From assembly GCA_031976225.1 (NCBI GenBank), contig DALYLQ010000015.1, positions 1 to 47,653 of the forward strand: 47,653 bases of DNA. Reading direction: 5' to 3'. Within the stretch, counting starts at the first letter, position 1; every line of letters starts with the position of its first letter. Shown here piece after piece: positions 24,098 to 33,472 of this stretch. The notes under the pieces were generated by a model that was not told where the DNA came from, ran no database searches, and worked only from the letters and a program-made list of their open reading frames with translations. The DNA is from UBA10646 sp003456175. Lineage in GTDB: Bacteria; Bacteroidota; Bacteroidia; Chitinophagales; Chitinophagaceae. The translations under genes and the position numbers were made by a program.

Positions 24098-27000
24098 ATG
24101 CCTCGATATTCACACTTACACGTACATACACAATACTCATTACTCGATGGTGCTGCCCCCATCAATAGCTTATTTCAAAAAGCCAAGCGTGATAACATGC
24201 CAGGGCTAGCCATTACCGACCATGGTAATATGTTTGGTGTATTTTCATTCGTAGCACAAGCCTGGAAAGATACACGCGTTGTAGGAACCGATGCTAATGG
24301 CAAAGAAATTACCGAACCCACGGTAAAACCTATTGTTGGCTGCGAATTTTATGTAGTTGCCGATAGGCATCAGAAAACATTTTCAAAAGATAAAAAAGAC
24401 GATCGCTTTCACCAGCTCTTTTTAGCTAAGAACAAAACGGGCTATCAAAACTTAGTAAAACTTACTTCGCTTGGCTTTATAGAGGGCATGTATAGTAAAT
24501 ACCCTCGTATAGATAAAGCACTGATTGAGCAATACCACGAAGGCCTTATTGCTACTACTTGCTGTATTGGGGCATATGTACCACAAACCATTTTACGTCA
24601 TGGCGAAGCTGCTGCCGAAAAAGAATTTCAATNNNNNNNNNNCTTCGGAGAAGATTACTACATAGAATTACAACGCCACAAACTAAAAGAGCAAGAGCAA
24701 GTCAACGAAGTGTTGCTTAAATGGGCCAAGAAATATAATGTACCCGTTATAGCGAGTAACGATAGCCACTATGTTGATAAAGACGATGCAAATGCACACG
24801 ATATTTTATTGTGTATTAATACCGGCGAAAAACAAAGCACGCCTGGCTTTGATGATTTTGTGAACGACGAATTACAAATTAAAAACCGCCGTTTTAAATT
24901 CCCTAACGATCAATTTTATTTTAAAACTACTCATGAGATGTCGGACTTATTTGCCGACATTCCAGAAGCAATTGACAATACGAATGCTATTGTTGATAAA
25001 GTAGAAGTACTCAACCTGAAAAAAGATATTCTACTGCCTGCGTTCCCTATTCCGAAAGAGTTTCAAACCTCCGACGATAGCAACCTCAACCAGTGGAACT
25101 ACCTACATTACCTCACTTACGAAGGTGCCAAAGAACGCTATGGCGAAATAGGTGAAGAAGTACGTGAACGTCTCGATTTTGAGTTGTTCACTATAAAAAC
25201 CATGGGCTTTGCAGGCTACTTTTTAATTGTATCAGACTTTATCAAAGCTGGCCGCAACTTAGGCGTTTTTGTAGGCCCCGGCCGCGGCTCGGCTGCTGGT
25301 AGTGCCGTTGCCTATTGTATTGGCATTACCAATATAGACCCTATCAAATACAACTTACTTTTTGAACGTTTCTTAAACCCCGACCGTAAAAGCATGCCCG
25401 ATATCGATACCGATTTCGACGATGAAGGTCGCCAACGGGTTATCGATTACGTTGTTAAAAAATACGGTCAAAATCAGGTAGCACAAATTATTACTTATGG
25501 CACCATGGCTGCCAAAATGAGTATTAAAGATGTAGCTCGTGTACTAGATCTACCGCTTTCAGAAAGTAATGCCCTTGCCAAATTAGTTCCCGATAAGCCC
25601 GGCACCGATTTGGGCAGGGTTTTAAACGCTCCCCTTACGGTAAAAGATGGCGAAAAAAGCTTAGAAGAAAAAGAAGGCCTCGGCCCCGACGATTTAGAGA
25701 ATGTTCGGCTACTGCGTTCCATTTACGCAAGTGATACCGACCCTAGAAGCCAAGTACTTAAAGAAGCCGAACGTTTAGAAGGCTCTGTGCGTAACACAGG
25801 CATACACGCTGCGGGCATCATTATTGCACCAAAAGATTTAACAGAGCTTATACCCGTAGCAACCGCCAAAGATTCTGATTTGTGGGTAACACAAATTGAA
25901 GGCTCCGTCATTGAAGAAGCAGGCGTTATTAAGATGGACTTCTTGGGGCTTAAAACCCTATCTATCATTAAAACTGCGCTAGAGCTTATTCGTCAAAATC
26001 ATGGTAATGCAATTGCGATAGACGATATTCCACTCGACGACGCAAAAACCTACGAACTCTATCAACGAGGCGAAACCAACGCTACGTTCCAGTTCGAAAG
26101 TGTGGGTATGCAAAAGTATCTCCGCGAACTCAAGCCCGACGTATTTGCCGATCTCATTGCCATGAACGCATTGTACCGCCCGGGGCCACTTGCCTACATC
26201 CCTAACTTCATTGCTCGTAAGCATGGTCGCGAAAAAATTGAATACGATCTGCCAGAAATGGAAGAACATCTGGCCGATACTTATGGCATTACAGTATACC
26301 AAGAGCAAGTAATGCTGCTTTCGCAAAAACTCGCAGGCTTTAGCAAAGGCGATGCAGACGTGTTGCGAAAAGCCATGGGTAAAAAAGACCGCAAAACCCT
26401 TGATAAAATGAAAGGAAAGTTTATCGAAGGTGCCTCAAGTAAAGGGCATCCGGCCGATAAACTTGAGAAAATTTGGACCGACTGGGAAGCATTTGCGCAA
26501 TACGCATTCAACAAAAGTCATAGTACATGTTATGCTTTTGTAGCCTATCAAACAGGGTATTTGAAAGCACACTACCCCAGCGAATACATGGCAGCAGTAC
26601 TTAACCACGCCAGCGACCTCGATAAAATTACCTTCTTCATGGAAGAGTGTAAGCGTATGGGGTTAAAAGTACTTGGCCCCGATGTTAACGAATCGCAGAA
26701 AGGCTTTGCTGTAAATAAAAAAGGAGAAATACGCTTTGGCTTAGCAGGCCTCAAAGGCGTTGGCGAAGCTGCAATTGAAAATATTGTAGCAGAACGCAAA
26801 GCCAACGGCCCTTTCGCTTCCATCTTCGATTTTATCAAACGGGTGAACCAACGTGTAGTGAATAAAAGAAGTCTTGAAGCATTGGCATACAGCGGTGCTT
26901 TCGATGGCTTTGAACTACACAGAGCACAATATTTTTTCACTGCCGAAGGCGATAAAACCAGCGGTCTTGAAAAAATTGTTGCTTACGGACAAATGGTAGA

Positions 27001-27448
27001 AAGTAACAAGAATAATGTAGGCAATACCCTTTTTGGCGATTTAGGTAGCACTATGGATATTCCAGTACCTAAAATTGCCCCTTGCGAGCCATTCACACTT
27101 ACGGAACAACTGAACTACGAGAAAGAAGTTACAGGTATGTTCATGAGTGGCCACCCGCTCGACCACTTCAGATTTGAACTCAAACATTACGGTATTATTT
27201 CATTGGCCGACTTTAATGAAATAAAAGATGATACCACCAAAGTACAAGCCATGGTTAACCGTACGCTTCGAGTGGCTGGTTTAGTAACAGATTGTAGCCA
27301 TCGTGTCACTAAAAATGGGAAAAACTTCGGAATTCTTTCCGTAGAAGATTTTTCAGGAAAAACAGAGTTTGCATTTTTCGGAGACGATTATGCTCGTTTT
27401 AAAAACTACTTCGAGAAAGGTTATAACCTTACGGTAAATGGCTTTTAA
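24098..27448 (+). CDS. dnaE: DNA polymerase III alpha subunit DnaE (main part, ends at a frameshift)
   Basis: Replicative polymerase. The PHP domain starts RYSHLHVHTQYSLLDGAAPI. The polymerase core has GPGRGSAAGSAVAYCIG, then MPDIDTDFDD (catalytic Asp residues). Finger motifs such as NALYRPGPLAYIPNFI and KAMGKKD also fit. An OB-fold segment near the end (TLRVAGLVTD) reads LSVEDFSGKTEFAFFGDDY. The frame stops at 27448 after NLTVNGF. The normal continuation (FKPGWKEGTYEF) is in the next frame, so one base (T in TTTT at 27443-27446) appears inserted. The 10-N gap 24633-24642 sits in the PHP domain, where the family has a WW-rich stretch; true gap length is unknown. Confidence 0.93.
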   Translation: MPRYSHLHVHTQYSLLDGAAPINSLFQKAKRDNMPGLAITDHGNMFGVFSFVAQAWKDTRVVGTDANGKEITEPTVKPIVGCEFYVVADRHQKTFSKDKKDDRFHQLFLAKNKTGYQNLVKLTSLGFIEGMYSKYPRIDKALIEQYHEGLIATTCCIGAYVPQTILRHGEAAAEKEFQXXXXFGEDYYIELQRHKLKEQEQVNEVLLKWAKKYNVPVIASNDSHYVDKDDANAHDILLCINTGEKQSTPGFDDFVNDELQIKNRRFKFPNDQFYFKTTHEMSDLFADIPEAIDNTNAIVDKVEVLNLKKDILLPAFPIPKEFQTSDDSNLNQWNYLHYLTYEGAKERYGEIGEEVRERLDFELFTIKTMGFAGYFLIVSDFIKAGRNLGVFVGPGRGSAAGSAVAYCIGITNIDPIKYNLLFERFLNPDRKSMPDIDTDFDDEGRQRVIDYVVKKYGQNQVAQIITYGTMAAKMSIKDVARVLDLPLSESNALAKLVPDKPGTDLGRVLNAPLTVKDGEKSLEEKEGLGPDDLENVRLLRSIYASDTDPRSQVLKEAERLEGSVRNTGIHAAGIIIAPKDLTELIPVATAKDSDLWVTQIEGSVIEEAGVIKMDFLGLKTLSIIKTALELIRQNHGNAIAIDDIPLDDAKTYELYQRGETNATFQFESVGMQKYLRELKPDVFADLIAMNALYRPGPLAYIPNFIARKHGREKIEYDLPEMEEHLADTYGITVYQEQVMLLSQKLAGFSKGDADVLRKAMGKKDRKTLDKMKGKFIEGASSKGHPADKLEKIWTDWEAFAQYAFNKSHSTCYAFVAYQTGYLKAHYPSEYMAAVLNHASDLDKITFFMEECKRMGLKVLGPDVNESQKGFAVNKKGEIRFGLAGLKGVGEAAIENIVAERKANGPFASIFDFIKRVNQRVVNKRSLEALAYSGAFDGFELHRAQYFFTAEGDKTSGLEKIVAYGQMVESNKNNVGNTLFGDLGSTMDIPVPKIAPCEPFTLTEQLNYEKEVTGMFMSGHPLDHFRFELKHYGIISLADFNEIKDDTTKVQAMVNRTLRVAGLVTDCSHRVTKNGKNFGILSVEDFSGKTEFAFFGDDYARFKNYFEKGYNLTVNGF
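25633..25646 (+). repeat. Dispersed word, one mismatch (inside dnaE)
   Basis: CCTTACGGTAAAAG, read L-T-V-K-D. Confidence 0.65.
27427..27440 (+). repeat. Dispersed 14-bp word, exact copy (inside dnaE)
   Basis: Exact CCTTACGGTAAATG, read N-L-T-V-N-G. It ends 2 bp before the TTTTAA where the dnaE frame is broken. Confidence 0.9.
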
Positions 27449-27773
27449 ACCGGGATGGAAAGAAGGGACCTACGAGTTTAAGGTAACCAATATCACCCTG
27501 CTTGAAATGGTAAAAGAAAAACTCACCAAACAGCTCGATTTACATTTAGATGTAGCTGCATTAACGGAAGATGTTGTAAGCTTTTTTGTGAACAACGCAA
27601 AAGAACACAATAATGGCGCCACCACCTTGCGTTTCCATCTATATGCACCCGATCAACAAAAACTAAGCCTGCAAACTGTGGGCAAAGGCATTAAAATGAA
27701 TGAAGAACTCACCAACTACTTATACAATGCACCCTTTATTGAAGTGAAAGTAGTAACACAAGAAAACAATTAG
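27438..27773 (+). CDS. dnaE: C-terminal part of DnaE in the +1 frame
   Basis: These 111 residues (AFKPGWKEGTYEFKV...) are the normal C-terminus of Bacteroidota DnaE: end of the OB fold, then the tail that in other DnaE proteins contacts tau and beta. It is not an independent gene, since its ATG is only the last three bases of the dispersed word. GGC TTT T AAA CCG would restore one protein of about 1,226 residues if one T is skipped or removed. The missing base could be an assembly or sequencing error, a true truncation, or +1 frameshifting at TTT-TAA. An error is the most likely of these because dnaE is essential. Confidence 0.85.
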   Translation: MAFKPGWKEGTYEFKVTNITLLEMVKEKLTKQLDLHLDVAALTEDVVSFFVNNAKEHNNGATTLRFHLYAPDQQKLSLQTVGKGIKMNEELTNYLYNAPFIEVKVVTQENN

Positions 27774-27827
27774 GTTCATTACTTATGCAGTCTTTATTTT
27801 TACAATAGAAAAACAAATACAAGCGCA

Positions 27828-28481
27828 ATGAAATTTTTCATAGACACGGCCAATTTGGCTCAAATTAAGGAAGCAAACGATTTAGGTATATTAGATGGTG
27901 TTACTACCAACCCTTCATTAATGGCAAAAGAAGGCATTAAAGGTGAAGCCGCCATCATGCAGCATTACGAAACTATTTGTGAACTTGTTGATGGTGATAT
28001 CAGCGCCGAAGTGCTCGGAACTAGCTTCGAAGGTATTATAGAAGAAGGTAAAAAATTAGCTGCTATTCACCCCAATATTGTGGTGAAAGTTCCTATGATT
28101 AAAGATGGTATTAAAGCCATTAAATGGTTTACCGATAATGGTATTAAAACCAACTGCACCTTGGTGTTCAGTGCTGGTCAGGCTATTTTGGCTGCCAAAG
28201 CAGGCGCTAGTTATGTGAGTCCATTTATTGGTCGTATCGATGATAGCGGTTGGGATGGTATGCAATTAATTGCACAAATTGCCAGTATCTATCAAATTCA
28301 GGGATTTAAAACAGAAATTTTAGCAGCAAGCATCCGCAACGCCAATCACATCATTGCTTGTGCCGAAGCTGGTGCTGATGTTATCACTTCTCCGTTAGAA
28401 AGCATCTTAGGTTTATTGAAGCATCCATTAACTGATATTGGCCTAGCTAAGTTCTTAGAAGATGCTAAGAAAATGGGGTAA
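27828..28481 (+). CDS. Small transaldolase / fructose-6-phosphate aldolase
   Basis: A 217-residue class I aldolase of the short transaldolase subfamily (TalC/Fsa type). MKFFIDTANLAQIKEANDLGILDGVTTNPSLM is the family start, the Schiff-base Lys87 lies in VVKVPM, and the NCTLVFSAGQAILAAKAGASYVSPFIGRIDD block is intact. It most likely acts as transaldolase in the pentose phosphate pathway, since this family serves as such in many bacteria. It follows dnaE by 54 bp and ends at a 23-bp-stem hairpin. Confidence 0.92.
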   Translation: MKFFIDTANLAQIKEANDLGILDGVTTNPSLMAKEGIKGEAAIMQHYETICELVDGDISAEVLGTSFEGIIEEGKKLAAIHPNIVVKVPMIKDGIKAIKWFTDNGIKTNCTLVFSAGQAILAAKAGASYVSPFIGRIDDSGWDGMQLIAQIASIYQIQGFKTEILAASIRNANHIIACAEAGADVITSPLESILGLLKHPLTDIGLAKFLEDAKKMG

Positions 28482-28486
28482 GCTTA

Positions 28487-28500
28487 CTTTACAGTAAATG
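28487..28500 (+). repeat. Variant CTTTACAGTAAATG
   Basis: Same variant as at 14107, just after the transaldolase stop codon. Confidence 0.5.
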
Positions 28501-28510
28501 TTCAAGCACA

Positions 28511-28559
28511 CGTATAAATAGTTATGGGGCAGCTTCGCTGCCCCATAACTATTTATACG
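28511..28559 (+). terminator. Bidirectional terminator, 23-bp perfect stem with TTC triloop
   Basis: 28511-28533 pairs exactly with 28537-28559, loop TTC at 28534-28536. It lies between convergent transaldolase and YitT genes. Confidence 0.8.
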
Positions 28560-28579
28560 CATTTAGTTTAAAATATATA

Positions 28580-29548
28580 CTATCCTTTTAATGGCCTTCT
28601 TTTGATAACACCGCCTTTAATATCCTTCACACTATGCATTACTACAAATGCATTCGGATCAATCTTTTGAATTTCAACATTCAACTTACTTAGCTCTAAA
28701 CGAGTGATTACGGTAAAAATAATTTCGGTATCTCTTGGTACTGTTTGTTTTGTAAATCCCTTCTTACCCTGATAAGTAGTTACACCTCTACCAATGGTAT
28801 TAATAATCATATGCTTTATTTCTTCCGTATGATTCGCAATAATGGTAACACCAATGTATTCTTCAATACCTTCTACCAAAAAGTCAAGTGTTTTCGATGC
28901 AGCTAAATACGTAATCATTGAGTACAATGCAATTTCAATACTTAAAAAGTAGGCAGCAGCAGAAAAAATGAGTACGTTAATAATGATAATAATATCACCA
29001 ATAGTAGTACCTAGCTTTTTACTTAAATAAATTGCCAACACTTCAGTACCATCAATTACAGCGCCGCCTCTAATAGCAAAGCCAATACCCGCACCTAGAA
29101 AGAACCCGCCAAATACAGCTACCAATAAGTTATCGTTGGTAACATTAGGAAAGGTAATGGTTGCTAGCACTATAGCAAGTCCGGCTATTGCAAGAGCAGT
29201 TTTAATAGCAAACCCTCTCCCTACTACCCGCCAACCTAAGAAAATGAATGGAATGTTTACCGCAATTACAAGCACATACAGAGGCCATTTGGTAAGCGCT
29301 GTGGTTAGTAACGCTATGCCTGTTGCACCACCATCAATAAAATGATTGGTCAGCAAAAAACCTTTAAACCCAAAAGCTGCCGAGAAAATACCAATTACAA
29401 TCAGTAGTATGTCTTTAAAACCACTTTTTGCTGTAACTAATAGCCCTCTATAATATTTGGCTCTTTTGTAATCTGTTTCCGCTCCTGATAGCTTCCAAAT
29501 TAAATCAAGTAATGGCTGTATCAAACGACTTAGATGGTTCAATTTCAT
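28580..29548 (-). CDS. YitT/DUF2179-family membrane protein
   Basis: A 323-residue protein. The first half has five or six spans (FKDILLIVIGIFSAAFGFKGFLL, the GGATGIALL loop, and GGFFLGAGIGFAIRGGAVIDGTEVLAIYLSKK). The C-terminal cytosolic DUF2179 domain includes the TTYQGKKGFT segment. The family is common, but its substrate is unknown. An open frame extends to 29641, where the ATG is the end of a dispersed-word copy. MKLNHLSRL at 29548 is preferred because a TATTTTG sequence resembling the -7 box lies just upstream and the extra residues are unlike the family. Confidence 0.85.
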   Translation of the reverse strand: MKLNHLSRLIQPLLDLIWKLSGAETDYKRAKYYRGLLVTAKSGFKDILLIVIGIFSAAFGFKGFLLTNHFIDGGATGIALLTTALTKWPLYVLVIAVNIPFIFLGWRVVGRGFAIKTALAIAGLAIVLATITFPNVTNDNLLVAVFGGFFLGAGIGFAIRGGAVIDGTEVLAIYLSKKLGTTIGDIIIIINVLIFSAAAYFLSIEIALYSMITYLAASKTLDFLVEGIEEYIGVTIIANHTEEIKHMIINTIGRGVTTYQGKKGFTKQTVPRDTEIIFTVITRLELSKLNVEIQKIDPNAFVVMHSVKDIKGGVIKRRPLKG

Positions 29549-29638
29549 AGGCAAGTAGTAATTATAAATGATGGTGTTCAAAATAGCGGTAAGCATCTTA
29601 AGAAAATGATAAAAGAAGCGAGGTTCTTCAAGTTTCCT

Positions 29639-29726
29639 CATTTACCGTAAGGTTACTTACATAAAACAACAACGGCAAGTACAATGTACTTGCCGTTGTA
29701 TTACTCAACAAACCTTACGGTAAATG
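29639..29726. repeat. Two dispersed-word copies facing outward around a hairpin
   Basis: Exact CATTTACCGTAAGG (29639-29652) and exact CCTTACGGTAAATG (29713-29726), the opposite order to the other pairs. The secDF terminator lies between. Confidence 0.9.
29669..29699 (-). terminator. secDF terminator
   Basis: ACAACGGCAAGTAC, loop AAT, GTACTTGCCGTTGT: a perfect 14-bp stem. On the minus strand a TTTTAT run follows a few bases on. Confidence 0.8.
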
Positions 29727-32700
29727 TTATGCAATTGAAGTATCAATACCATTTGATGAACCTTCGGGTTCTTTACTCTTACCGAGTGGCTTTTGCTTGG
29801 CAAAATCTACCAGAATTGGCGCCGCTACAAATATTGAAGAGTAAGTACCAGTAACAACACCAATGAGCATTGCGAAGGCAAAACCACGTGTAACCTCACC
29901 ACCGAAGATGAATAAAATCAAGATGGTTAAGAATACGGTTAAGCTCGTCATAATGGTACGACTTAACGTTTCATTGATAGCACGGTTAATGATAGAAGCT
30001 TTAGAAGCATTATCCATGATGTTGCTGTCTTCACGAATACGGTCATACACAATAATGGTATCGTTCATTGAGAAACCAATTACCGTTAAAATTGCAGCAA
30101 TAAAGTGCTGATCAATTTCAAGCGGGAATGGTACAACATTTCTTAAGAAACTGAATACTGCTAACGTAACAAACACGTCGTGTAATAAAGCTATGATAGT
30201 ACCAAGCGAGTATCTCCAATCGCGGAAGCGGATGAAGATGTACAAGCAAATCACCAACATTGCGAAAATAGTAGCGTTAGTAGCACCTGTTTTCAAATCG
30301 TCAGAAATAGTGGGTAATACCGTTTGAGAGCTTTGCTTGTATTCTGAACTGAACTTATTGAAATCTATCCCTTCAGGAATATGCTTTTGCAATCCCTTGA
30401 ACAATGTTTGTTCAACCTCAACATCAACATTATTACCTCTTTCATGAATTTTATAAGCTGTAGTAATGTTCAACTGGTTGTCTTTACCTACGGTTTTAAT
30501 AATTGGTGCTTCACCAAATACGGTAGCTAAATCTTGACGAACATTTTCAATGTTTGGCTTGGTTTTAAATAACACAGTGTAAGAACGACCACCTGCAAAT
30601 TCTACGCCTTCATCAAATCCATTGAAGAATGATGATACACCCAAAATCAATACCACTACAGAGATCCCGTATGCAATTTTTCTGTACTCAATGAACTTGA
30701 AATTAGCATGGCGGAACACCTTACGGCTAATACCTGTGAAGTAGTTGAAATGACGGTTTTTGTTGGTATAGATATCGCTGATTAAACGAGAAACCAAAAT
30801 ACCACAGAACAAGCTTAATAGAATACCAATGATCTGCGTAGTAGCGAAACCGAGTACCGGACCTAAACCAAAGTACACTAAGATAATAGCGGTAAGTAAG
30901 GTGGTTACGTGTGCATCTAGCACCGGTGCTAAAGAACGCTTATAACCATCGGCTACTGCATTTTGGTAAGTTTTGCCTTTGGTAATTTCTTCTTTAATAC
31001 GTTCAAAGATGATTACGTTCGTATCTACAGCCATACCAATAGTTAACACTAAACCTGCAATACCAGGTGCTGTTAACGTGAAACCAAGTAAGCTTAGTAC
31101 AAATACTGTGAACAACAAATTCAAAATCAATGCAATGTTAGCTACCCAACCTGCTGTATTGTAGTAAATAAGCATCAAAGCAAAAATCACAATAAATGAA
31201 ATCGCAAATGCCATACTACCACCATTCACTGCATCTTCACCTAAAGTTGGACCAACCAATTGTTCTTGTACAATTTTAGCAGGTGCATCTAGCTTACCAC
31301 TTTGTAAAATGTCGGCTAAGTCTTTAGCTTCTGTAATGGTGTAATTACCACTAATTTCAGACTGGCCTCCAGTAATTGGCGTATTTACGAAAGGCGCACT
31401 ATATACCACGTTATCAAGAACAATAGCAATAGGTTTGCCTACATTATCGCTTGTTAACTTAGCCCACAAGCGTGTACCAGTGGCATCCATCGACATTTTG
31501 ATGGCAACCTTACCACGCTGATCAAAATCTTGCTTCGCATCAGAAACATAAGTTCCCTCCAATGGAGCCTGACCATTTTCTAAAGTTTTAACAGCATATA
31601 ATGGTAAGATATTTTTGAAACGAGGGTCATCGTTCTCAGGCTTACCATACATGAATACTAAGTTCGAAGGGAATTTGTTCGCTACAAAGCTCTGACGTAA
31701 GAACTCACCCACACGAGTAGTATCTTTCGTTTGTACATAACCAATATTAGATGGCATTTGTACTTTACCAGTTTGCGGATCTTGCTGTGGTTGTACAAAT
31801 GCAATCAAATTACGTAAAGGAGCCTCGTTGAACTTAATAGTATTGCTATCAGTAGCAGCTTTAGTGGTAGCTGTATTAGCTGCTGAATCTACTTTTGTAG
31901 AATCACTACTAACAGTTTTACCATTTAAAAAGTCGCTTAACGATTTATCTGCAGCCAATACACCCTCACTGATATCGCCAATGTTGTATACTTCAAAAAA
32001 CTGCAAGTTAGCAGTACTTTGTAAGTAGTTACGAACACGTTGAGCATCTTTAATACCAGCAAGTTCAATGGTAATAATACCCTTTGCCGGATCTGGGTTA
32101 ATAGCAGGGCTAGCAACACCAAAACGGTCGATACGTGTACGCAAAATACGATACGTATTATCAAAAGCAATTAATGCTTGCTCACGCAAATACGTTAACG
32201 TTTTATCGTTACTATCGTTAAACTTGATTTTACCATTGCTACGTTGAGCAAAAAGCGGGGCTAACTTACCATTAGCATCAGCCTTGGTGAACTCTTCGGC
32301 AAATAAGGTAATTAAATCAGCACCACTATTAGCTTTACGAGTAGCGGCTTCAGATAATGCTTTGTTGAAATTAGCGTCTTTAGAATAATTAGATAAAGAG
32401 CGAATTAAACCCTCTAAACCAACTTCCATGGTTACACTCATACCACCTTGCAAGTCTAAACCAAGTAGTAATTCTTGGTTTTTCGCATACTCATAAGTAC
32501 CAACACCAAAGAAAATTTTCTCTTCCTTAGTGCTGTCTTGCAACTTACGAAGTCTGTCTTCGCGGTACGCCTCAACTTCTAATTCGTAAGCAGTTCTGGC
32601 CTGTGCATCGTTCGGAAATTTCTGTTCCGGAGTTTCTGGGTAGGCTGCTTTGGTTTGTTTGTCTGCTTTTTCTGTTAATGCTGCTTCGTGTTGCTTCACA

Positions 32701-32777
32701 AACCACGTGTGGCTTAATTGAATACAACTGAACACGATTAACGCTACAGTTACAACTTTCAACAATGTCTTTAACAT
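29727..32777 (-). CDS. secDF: Protein translocase subunit SecDF (fused)
   Basis: A 1016-residue inner-membrane fusion of SecD and SecF, the proton-driven motor that helps proteins finish crossing through SecYEG. SecD landmarks are LGLDLQGGMSVTMEV, the large periplasmic P1 region, and the AGLVLTIGMAVDTNVIIFERIKEEI span. SecF landmarks are the FNGFDEGVEFAGGRSYTV start and IGFSMNDTIIVYDRIRED. The fusion is the normal arrangement in Bacteroidota. It has its own -7 box (32813-32820) and terminator (29669-29699). Efficient Sec export would feed the T9SS cargo seen at the right end. Confidence 0.97.
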   Translation of the reverse strand: MLKTLLKVVTVALIVFSCIQLSHTWFVKQHEAALTEKADKQTKAAYPETPEQKFPNDAQARTAYELEVEAYREDRLRKLQDSTKEEKIFFGVGTYEYAKNQELLLGLDLQGGMSVTMEVGLEGLIRSLSNYSKDANFNKALSEAATRKANSGADLITLFAEEFTKADANGKLAPLFAQRSNGKIKFNDSNDKTLTYLREQALIAFDNTYRILRTRIDRFGVASPAINPDPAKGIITIELAGIKDAQRVRNYLQSTANLQFFEVYNIGDISEGVLAADKSLSDFLNGKTVSSDSTKVDSAANTATTKAATDSNTIKFNEAPLRNLIAFVQPQQDPQTGKVQMPSNIGYVQTKDTTRVGEFLRQSFVANKFPSNLVFMYGKPENDDPRFKNILPLYAVKTLENGQAPLEGTYVSDAKQDFDQRGKVAIKMSMDATGTRLWAKLTSDNVGKPIAIVLDNVVYSAPFVNTPITGGQSEISGNYTITEAKDLADILQSGKLDAPAKIVQEQLVGPTLGEDAVNGGSMAFAISFIVIFALMLIYYNTAGWVANIALILNLLFTVFVLSLLGFTLTAPGIAGLVLTIGMAVDTNVIIFERIKEEITKGKTYQNAVADGYKRSLAPVLDAHVTTLLTAIILVYFGLGPVLGFATTQIIGILLSLFCGILVSRLISDIYTNKNRHFNYFTGISRKVFRHANFKFIEYRKIAYGISVVVLILGVSSFFNGFDEGVEFAGGRSYTVLFKTKPNIENVRQDLATVFGEAPIIKTVGKDNQLNITTAYKIHERGNNVDVEVEQTLFKGLQKHIPEGIDFNKFSSEYKQSSQTVLPTISDDLKTGATNATIFAMLVICLYIFIRFRDWRYSLGTIIALLHDVFVTLAVFSFLRNVVPFPLEIDQHFIAAILTVIGFSMNDTIIVYDRIREDSNIMDNASKASIINRAINETLSRTIMTSLTVFLTILILFIFGGEVTRGFAFAMLIGVVTGTYSSIFVAAPILVDFAKQKPLGKSKEPEGSSNGIDTSIA

Positions 32778-32812
32778 AAGACTGAGGTATTAACAAAATT
32801 TTTGTGAGCGGC

Positions 32813-32820
32813 AAAGATAT
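32813..32820 (-). promoter_or_regulatory. Candidate secDF -7 box
   Basis: On the minus strand TATCTTTG fits TAnnTTTG, 35 bp before the secDF start. No clear -33 element. Confidence 0.4.
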
Positions 32821-32857
32821 GCGTTTGCATATACCAACCACATGCAGTTAAAAAATA

Positions 32858-32880
32858 GCCCATTCGCATTACGAATGGGC
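32858..32880 (-). terminator. FKBP gene terminator
   Basis: GCCCATTCG, loop CATTA, CGAATGGGC. On the minus strand TATTTTTT follows. It separates the FKBP gene from secDF. Confidence 0.85.
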
Positions 32881-32911
32881 GTTCAATAAACAACTTTTTT
32901 GTGAATTTTCA

Positions 32912-32925
32912 CCTTACGGTAAATG
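32912..32925 (+). repeat. Dispersed 14-bp word, exact copy
   Basis: Exact CCTTACGGTAAATG between the FKBP stop and its terminator. Confidence 0.9.
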
Positions 32926-32936
32926 TTTTTCTGCAC

Positions 32937-33422
32937 TTATTGCACATCTACCAGATAAATTTCGAAGTATAATGGCTCGTTCGGGCCAATATTACCACTA
33001 CCACGACAGCCATAACACATGTAGCTCGGAGCTACAATACGAACAGTACCCTGCTTTCTTATTTTCAACAATCCTTGCTGAAACGCCTGAATTACGCCAG
33101 TCATACCGAAAGATGCCGGTCTGTTAATATCGGTTTGACTATCAAAAACAGTTCCATCCATTTTTTTACCAGTGTACAGTACCCTTACGGTAGAACCATT
33201 ATTAGGCCGCGGACCAGAACCTGGCGATACAACAGTAAAATACATACCACTTGCATCTTTAGTAGCTCCTACCATACCATTGGCATTGCAAAAGGCAAGC
33301 AAGGCAGCATCTTCTTTACTTGGGTCTACGTTAGAACAGCCAGTACGCGTTTGGTCGTTACAGGCGGCGCTCAACAATACAAGTGCAACGAATAATAAGC
33401 CACCTAGTTTTTTAAGTAACAT
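32937..33422 (-). CDS. FKBP-type peptidyl-prolyl isomerase lipoprotein
   Basis: A 161-residue protein with a signal peptide and lipobox (LLSAAC, Cys near 21). A single FKBP domain begins around residue 60: the GSTVRVLYTGKKMDGTVFDSQ strand, the active-site VIQAFQQGLLKIRKQGTVRIVAPSYMCYG loop, and the last strand PLYFEIYLVDVQ. Four additional cysteines in the mature part could form disulfides. It is likely a periplasmic folding helper, possibly like the gliding-linked GldI, but this is not decided. A degenerate word (33183-33196) encodes STVRV. Confidence 0.87.
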   Translation of the reverse strand: MLLKKLGGLLFVALVLLSAACNDQTRTGCSNVDPSKEDAALLAFCNANGMVGATKDASGMYFTVVSPGSGPRPNNGSTVRVLYTGKKMDGTVFDSQTDINRPASFGMTGVIQAFQQGLLKIRKQGTVRIVAPSYMCYGCRGSGNIGPNEPLYFEIYLVDVQ

Positions 33423-33472
33423 AAATAAAGCGTGAGTTTTAGATATTGTAAATGAATGCTTGTGTGCATGTG

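Noticed and set aside
28708..28720. TTACGGTAA core inside the YitT gene
   Set aside because: The core matches but the flanks (GA before, AAAT after) do not fit the 14-bp word. Treated as chance.
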